Of a DNA stretch of 64,000 bases, positions 61,707 through 64,000 are shown piece by piece. The stretch is from positions 19,947-83,946 of the forward strand of contig NZ_RWIN01000113.1 in NCBI RefSeq assembly GCF_009761815.1, written 5' to 3'. Both the position numbers and the translations under genes were made by a program. The notes below the pieces were generated by a model that saw only the letters and a program-made list of their open reading frames with translations, was not told the origin of the DNA and did not search any database. Origin of the DNA: Pseudomonas sp. PB120 (GTDB taxonomy: Bacteria; Pseudomonadota; Gammaproteobacteria; Pseudomonadales; Pseudomonadaceae). Numbering within the stretch: the first letter of the stretch is position 1; each line of letters starts with the position of its first letter.

Positions 61707-63689
61707 TCAATCCCTGAATTGAGTCAGTTGCTGGTTCAAGGAACCGGCCTGATCCCGAAGTTGCAGCGACTGATCAAGCAAGCTGCGGATGGCGTGATCG
61801 TTCTGTTCGGAGATGCGACTGACACCCTGAATCGCGACGGACAGCTGCTCACCGGTCGCGGCCTGACTTTGGGTCTGACGCGCCACTTCACTGATACGCG
61901 TCAGAATATCCTGGGCATGTTGGCGGATCTGGTCGACGCCTTGTGCCGAAGTCGTCAGTTGCACCACGCCCTGGCGCACGGCTTCGCCGACTTGCTGGAC
62001 GTTGGCGACCGTGTTGCGCACGTCGGAACCGATGGCCCCGATCATCTCGCCGATTTCCCCGGTCGAGCGACTCGTACGCTCCGCCAGTTGCCGCACTTCA
62101 TCCGCCACCACGGCAAACCCACGCCCCTGCTCCCCCGCCCGCGCCGCTTCAATGGCCGCGTTGAGGGCCAGCAGGTTGGTCTGATCGGCGATGCTGCGAA
62201 TCACCGCGATGATGCCGGCGATTTCCTGGGAGCGTTTTTCCAGATCGCCGACAGCGCCGGCCACAACGTCCATGGTTTGATCGATGTGGGTGATGCCCGC
62301 CAGTGTCAGGCTCATGTCGCCGGAAATGTGGGTGGTCAGCACCTCGGTGTTGCGCGCCAGTTGCTCCACATCTTCAGCTTGCTGGGACATCTCGGTCACC
62401 GAGTGCGCCAGAGCGGTGACGCCGCTGGCCATTTCCTCGGTGGCGGTGTGCTGTGAGGTCGCCCGTTCGGCAACGGCTTGCGTTGTATCGCCCAAATGAT
62501 TGGAGATCTGGATCAGTGCGGCGCTGCTGTGGCGAATCGAGCCGACCAGATCGCCCAGGCGCTGGATGAACTGATTGAACGCCCCCGCCAGTTTGCCGGT
62601 TTCGTCGCCGCTGCGTTGTTCGAAACGCAGCCCCAGTTCACCGCCCCAGGCCTGAATGCCGACGGTCAAGCCGGACAGTGGACGAATCTGCCACGCCAGC
62701 AATTGCCAGAGCACAATGGCCAGGACCAGCAACGCCACCAGGCCGATGACCACCGCGGTGTAGAGGAAGTGATTGATGCCCGCCATCGCTTCGGCGAGCG
62801 GGTACGCGACCATCAAGCCCCAGGTGTTTGGCGCATTGCCGATGCGCACCGGTTGCAGCACGTAACCCCAGCCATCGCGCTGGAAACTGTAGGGTTTACC
62901 GGCCTTGATCGCCTCTTTGGCGGCGTCCGGCAAATCATCGGCCGGCTGGCTCAAACGCTTGGCATCCGGGTGGCTGGCGTACAGGCCATTGCTGGAAACG
63001 AGCGCGCCATACCCTTTATAGGCATCGATTTTCGCCAGTTGGCGGTTGATGCTTTCCAGCGGGATGTCGACACCGGCGACGCCCAGGGCTTTGCCACCCT
63101 GTAATAGCGGCACCATGATCGACACCATCATCACTTTCTGACCGCTGCCGGTGCTGTAGGCAAACGGTTCGGACGCCCACGGCTGCCGGGTGTGCAGCGG
63201 TTGATAGTAATACTGGTTATCGGCATTTTCCGGGACGTAACCGGCCAAGGGTTCGGACTTTACCGAGCCACTGGCACGGTTCCAGTAGGTCAGGTAACGG
63301 CCCGTGGCATCGTGATTCGGCTGGTTGATGAAGTCGCTGTCCTTGCCGTCGAACGCATTCGCTTCCCAGTACTGCCCCAGGCCCAGCAGTTTCGGATTGG
63401 CCTCGAACAGGCGGCGCGTCAAGGCATCGGCGGTCTTGCGGTCGACTTGCTGTTGCTGCATCGCGGTGGCGACGCTGGCCAGTGAATCGGCGACGGTAAA
63501 GCCGGCACCCAGTTCAACTTCGACTTCTTTGGCGTTGGCCTTGACGATGGTGTCGACCAGGGCGGAGGTTTCTTTGACTGACGAGCCGTAGGCGATGTAG
63601 GCGATGGAGCCGAGCAGCAGCGCCATGACCACGACGGTACCGATCAGGGATGTCCAGAATAGTTTGAAGTGCAACGAGCGGTTGGGCAT
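61707..63689 (-). CDS. Methyl-accepting chemotaxis protein with double-Cache sensor
   Basis: A 660-residue transmembrane chemoreceptor. Helix 1 (about 12-32) leads to a periplasmic dCACHE/PDC domain (about 35-300; MVSIMVPLLQGGKALGVAGVDIP is the conserved ligand-pocket part), then helix 2 (about 305-330), a HAMP domain and a signalling domain whose tip ADQTNLLALNAAIEAARAGE is intact. ATG 63689 is chosen; a longer frame from 63824 has no support. dCACHE receptors usually bind amino or organic acids; the ligand is unknown. Confidence 0.92.
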   Translation of the reverse strand: MPNRSLHFKLFWTSLIGTVVVMALLLGSIAYIAYGSSVKETSALVDTIVKANAKEVEVELGAGFTVADSLASVATAMQQQQVDRKTADALTRRLFEANPKLLGLGQYWEANAFDGKDSDFINQPNHDATGRYLTYWNRASGSVKSEPLAGYVPENADNQYYYQPLHTRQPWASEPFAYSTGSGQKVMMVSIMVPLLQGGKALGVAGVDIPLESINRQLAKIDAYKGYGALVSSNGLYASHPDAKRLSQPADDLPDAAKEAIKAGKPYSFQRDGWGYVLQPVRIGNAPNTWGLMVAYPLAEAMAGINHFLYTAVVIGLVALLVLAIVLWQLLAWQIRPLSGLTVGIQAWGGELGLRFEQRSGDETGKLAGAFNQFIQRLGDLVGSIRHSSAALIQISNHLGDTTQAVAERATSQHTATEEMASGVTALAHSVTEMSQQAEDVEQLARNTEVLTTHISGDMSLTLAGITHIDQTMDVVAGAVGDLEKRSQEIAGIIAVIRSIADQTNLLALNAAIEAARAGEQGRGFAVVADEVRQLAERTSRSTGEIGEMIGAIGSDVRNTVANVQQVGEAVRQGVVQLTTSAQGVDQIRQHAQDILTRISEVARQTQSQAATGEQLSVAIQGVSRISEQNDHAIRSLLDQSLQLRDQAGSLNQQLTQFRD

Positions 63690-63847
63690 TGGGCAGTCTC
63701 GAAGTGTCGGTACGGCAGCCGGCACGGGACGCTCAGTGTTGAGAATGCAGCGTTCCCTGCTGGCAGATTTCTTTGTGAGTGATGTTGTTGTGCCACTATA
63801 GCGAAGTGCACTCGGTTGGTGCAAATCGGTTGGGATTGGGGGTATAT

Positions 63848-64000
63848 CCGTTTCTTCGGTTATGGCGACTATGGGTTTCGCCCTTACGGCGAGTCACTTG
63901 GAAAAGCCCCAAGTAACCAAGGGCTCTTGCCCCTTTCGTTCGGTGCCTCGCCTAGGCTCGGCATGCCCTCGCTCCGGTCCTGCTCCGTGGGCCCGCCGCC
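63848..64000. repeat. Edge of a dispersed Pseudomonas repeat
   Basis: In the 311-base stretch 63690-64000 no gene is seen. From 63848 the DNA reads in one plus frame as a stretch beginning RFFGYGDYGFRPYGESLGKA; I recognise it as a recurrent non-coding or falsely annotated element of Pseudomonas genomes. It continues past the window, so its nature cannot be settled here. Confidence 0.45.

Noticed and set aside
1..64000. Insertion sequences, prophage, integrase or attachment sites
   Set aside because: No transposase, integrase or phage structural gene was found; the only mobile-type DNA is REP/REPIN repeats.

Overview
The window looks like chromosome of a Pseudomonas of the fluorescens group. 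The grounds are the bkd operon order (E2, then a dedicated E3), the typical Pseudomonas IlvE, FKBP and TopB proteins, high GC coding sequence, and at least a dozen REP/REPIN palindromes of the fluorescens-group type in the spacers. I see no rRNA, tRNA, insertion sequence, prophage or CRISPR array. Most of the window is ordinary metabolic accessory chromosome, with several short loci that stand out.

Layout. 1-3.6 kb: end of the branched-chain keto acid dehydrogenase operon (bkdB, lpdV), a tandemly duplicated spacer, and ilvE. 3.6-5.7 kb: two overlapping minus-strand genes for a predicted radical-SAM DNA repair system behind a near-perfect LexA box. 6-15.3 kb: two convergent units, TonB receptor plus flavin monooxygenase (+) against a five-gene peptide-type ABC importer (-), sharing an AT-rich upstream motif. 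15.6-22.5 kb: a HEAT-like small protein, FKBP, a PAS-GGDEF diguanylate cyclase, an RcnB-like protein, a PfpI protein, a Kef-type antiporter and the DNA glycosylase AlkC. 22.7-28.5 kb: LysR regulator divergent from a GMC oxidoreductase, MHS transporter and LldD-type dehydrogenase. 28.5-37.6 kb: DUF427 protein, a papain-like protease fused to an alpha/beta hydrolase, TopB, a pentapeptide-repeat protein, an acetyltransferase, small unknowns, cyanase and carbonic anhydrase. 37.6-42.9 kb: a PPOX-reductase-ferredoxin fusion, a BON protein, a ProA-like dehydrogenase and a soluble zinc-binding chemoreceptor. 43.3-45.5 kb: an HvfA-type metallophore precursor with its HvfX partner but no visible maturase, then GST and dienelactone hydrolase. 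45.6-51.3 kb: nitrilase with a GlxA-type regulator and a 1163-residue membrane protein of unknown function. 51.5-54.7 kb: a three-gene operon behind what reads as a guanidine-II (mini-ykkC) riboswitch. 55-64 kb: cell wall hydrolase, CAP protein, ChrA, serine hydrolase, an exported protein made of nine 13-residue repeats, an AraC regulator with an AhpD-like protein, glutaredoxin and a chemoreceptor.

The most promising leads are: (1) the riboswitch-controlled operon at 51.5-54.7 kb, which places a 2-oxoglutarate/Fe(II)-type oxygenase, an unknown protein and an orphan substrate-binding protein under apparent guanidine control; (2) the metallophore precursor/HvfX pair lacking hvfB and hvfC; (3) the exported tandem-repeat peptide with a ribosome-site-masking hairpin; (4) the protease-hydrolase fusion; and (5) the giant sensor-like membrane protein. 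All calls come from reading the sequence; no database search was run.
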